Assembly (NCBI GenBank): GCA_913060955.1
Contig: CAJXTH010000047.1
Location: 1 to 6,079, forward strand
DNA length: 6,079 nt
Source of the DNA: an uncultured bacterium
GTDB taxonomy: Bacteria > Patescibacteriota > Minisyncoccia > SW-4-49-11
Direction: 5' to 3'
Positions within the stretch are counted from its first letter, which is position 1. Every line of letters starts with the position of its first letter. The translations under genes were made by a program, and so were the position numbers. Below, piece by piece: positions 5,832 to 6,079 of this stretch. The notes beneath the pieces are model-generated. The model ran no database searches and had not been told where the DNA came from. It saw only the letters and a list, made by a program, of their open reading frames with translations.

Positions 5832-5840
5832 TGGTATACT
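5832..5840 (+). promoter_or_regulatory. Extended -10 promoter for the pilin-like gene
   Basis: TGG followed by TATACT (5835-5840, five of six to the -10 consensus) forms an extended -10. The expected -35 position falls in the C-rich arm of the hairpin and has no match, which is usual for extended -10 promoters. The ATG lies 24 bases after the -10 box, similar to the spacing for rnhB and topA. Confidence 0.5.
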
Positions 5841-5864
5841 GGATATAACAGGTAACAAAAATAC

Positions 5865-6079
5865 ATGAAACAGAAAGGATTCACCCTCTTGGAAATCCTA
5901 CTGGTAATCGCAGCCATAGGAATATTGGCAAGTATTGTGATCGTAGCAATCAATCCCGGACGACAACTTGCCCAAGCTCGAAACGCCGAGCGACAGCAAG
6001 AAGTCCAATCAATCTATGATGCTGTAATTCAATACGCAATAGAAACAGGAGGAAACCCACCCTCAGATATTCCAGTAGG
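5865..6079 (+). CDS. Type IV pilin-like protein (prepilin N-terminus), 3' truncated
   Basis: Seventy-one codons are visible from the ATG; the frame is still open at the window end. The product begins MKQKG followed by FTLLEILLVIAAIGILAS. This is a class III prepilin signal: a short basic leader, cleavage by prepilin peptidase (PilD/ComC-like) between G5 and F6, Glu at position 5 of the mature protein, and a hydrophobic helix of about 20 residues for pilus assembly. After the helix come NPGRQLAQARNAERQQEVQS and a segment on the theme of IYDAVIQYAIETGG, the start of the globular domain in the layout I associate with Patescibacteria pseudopilins. It would be anchored in the membrane and built into a pilus or pseudopilus for attachment, twitching or DNA uptake. 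Whether it is a major pilin or minor pseudopilin cannot be told without the C-terminus. A purine-rich AGG (5850-5852) is too far upstream to be a good ribosome site. Confidence 0.9.
   Translation, partial: MKQKGFTLLEILLVIAAIGILASIVIVAINPGRQLAQARNAERQQEVQSIYDAVIQYAIETGGNPPSDIPV

Overview
The window looks like a piece of a Patescibacteria (Candidate Phyla Radiation) genome. The reasons are a short type IV pseudopilin of the style common in that group, a compact rnhB-dprA-topA block, gene starts mostly without Shine-Dalgarno sequences, and short leaders behind sigma70-like promoters. This placement is an inference from style and family knowledge, not from a marker gene, and the exact phylum cannot be read here.

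Region 1 (1-1630) is an accessory locus. It opens with the 3' end of a gene for an apparently extracellular protein: a linker module ending in YPVTADPWW, then a four-cysteine, Trp-rich C-terminal domain resembling DUF2599. Three bases later comes a gene for an 88-residue, three-helix membrane protein. A second copy of the linker plus C-terminal domain follows. It lacks an upstream protein part or signal peptide and is broken by one in-frame TAA. It is followed by a gene for a 104-residue, three-helix membrane protein that appears to be a distant relative of the first. The linkers are about 95% identical in DNA, while the C-terminal domains share only about half their residues. This arrangement (full-length protein end, small partner, orphan C-terminal module, small partner) resembles polymorphic toxin loci with orphan toxin/immunity cassettes. 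The toxin role is an inference. A strong inverted-repeat terminator (1642-1674) closes the locus.

Region 2 (1687-3495) is a housekeeping and DNA-uptake pair, rnhB (RNase HII) and dprA (RecA loader of transformation). They are six bases apart, have an extended -10 promoter upstream of rnhB, and are probably one transcript. Region 3 (3496-3664) is an intergenic spacer with a 69-base palindromic repeat made of three small hairpins, followed by a good promoter for topA. Region 4 (3665-5794) is a complete topA with three C-terminal zinc ribbons.

Region 5 (5795-6079) has a small hairpin, an extended -10 promoter and the start of a type IV pilin-like gene that runs off the window. Together dprA and the pilin fit a cell that takes up DNA, while rnhB and topA serve replication and chromosome maintenance.
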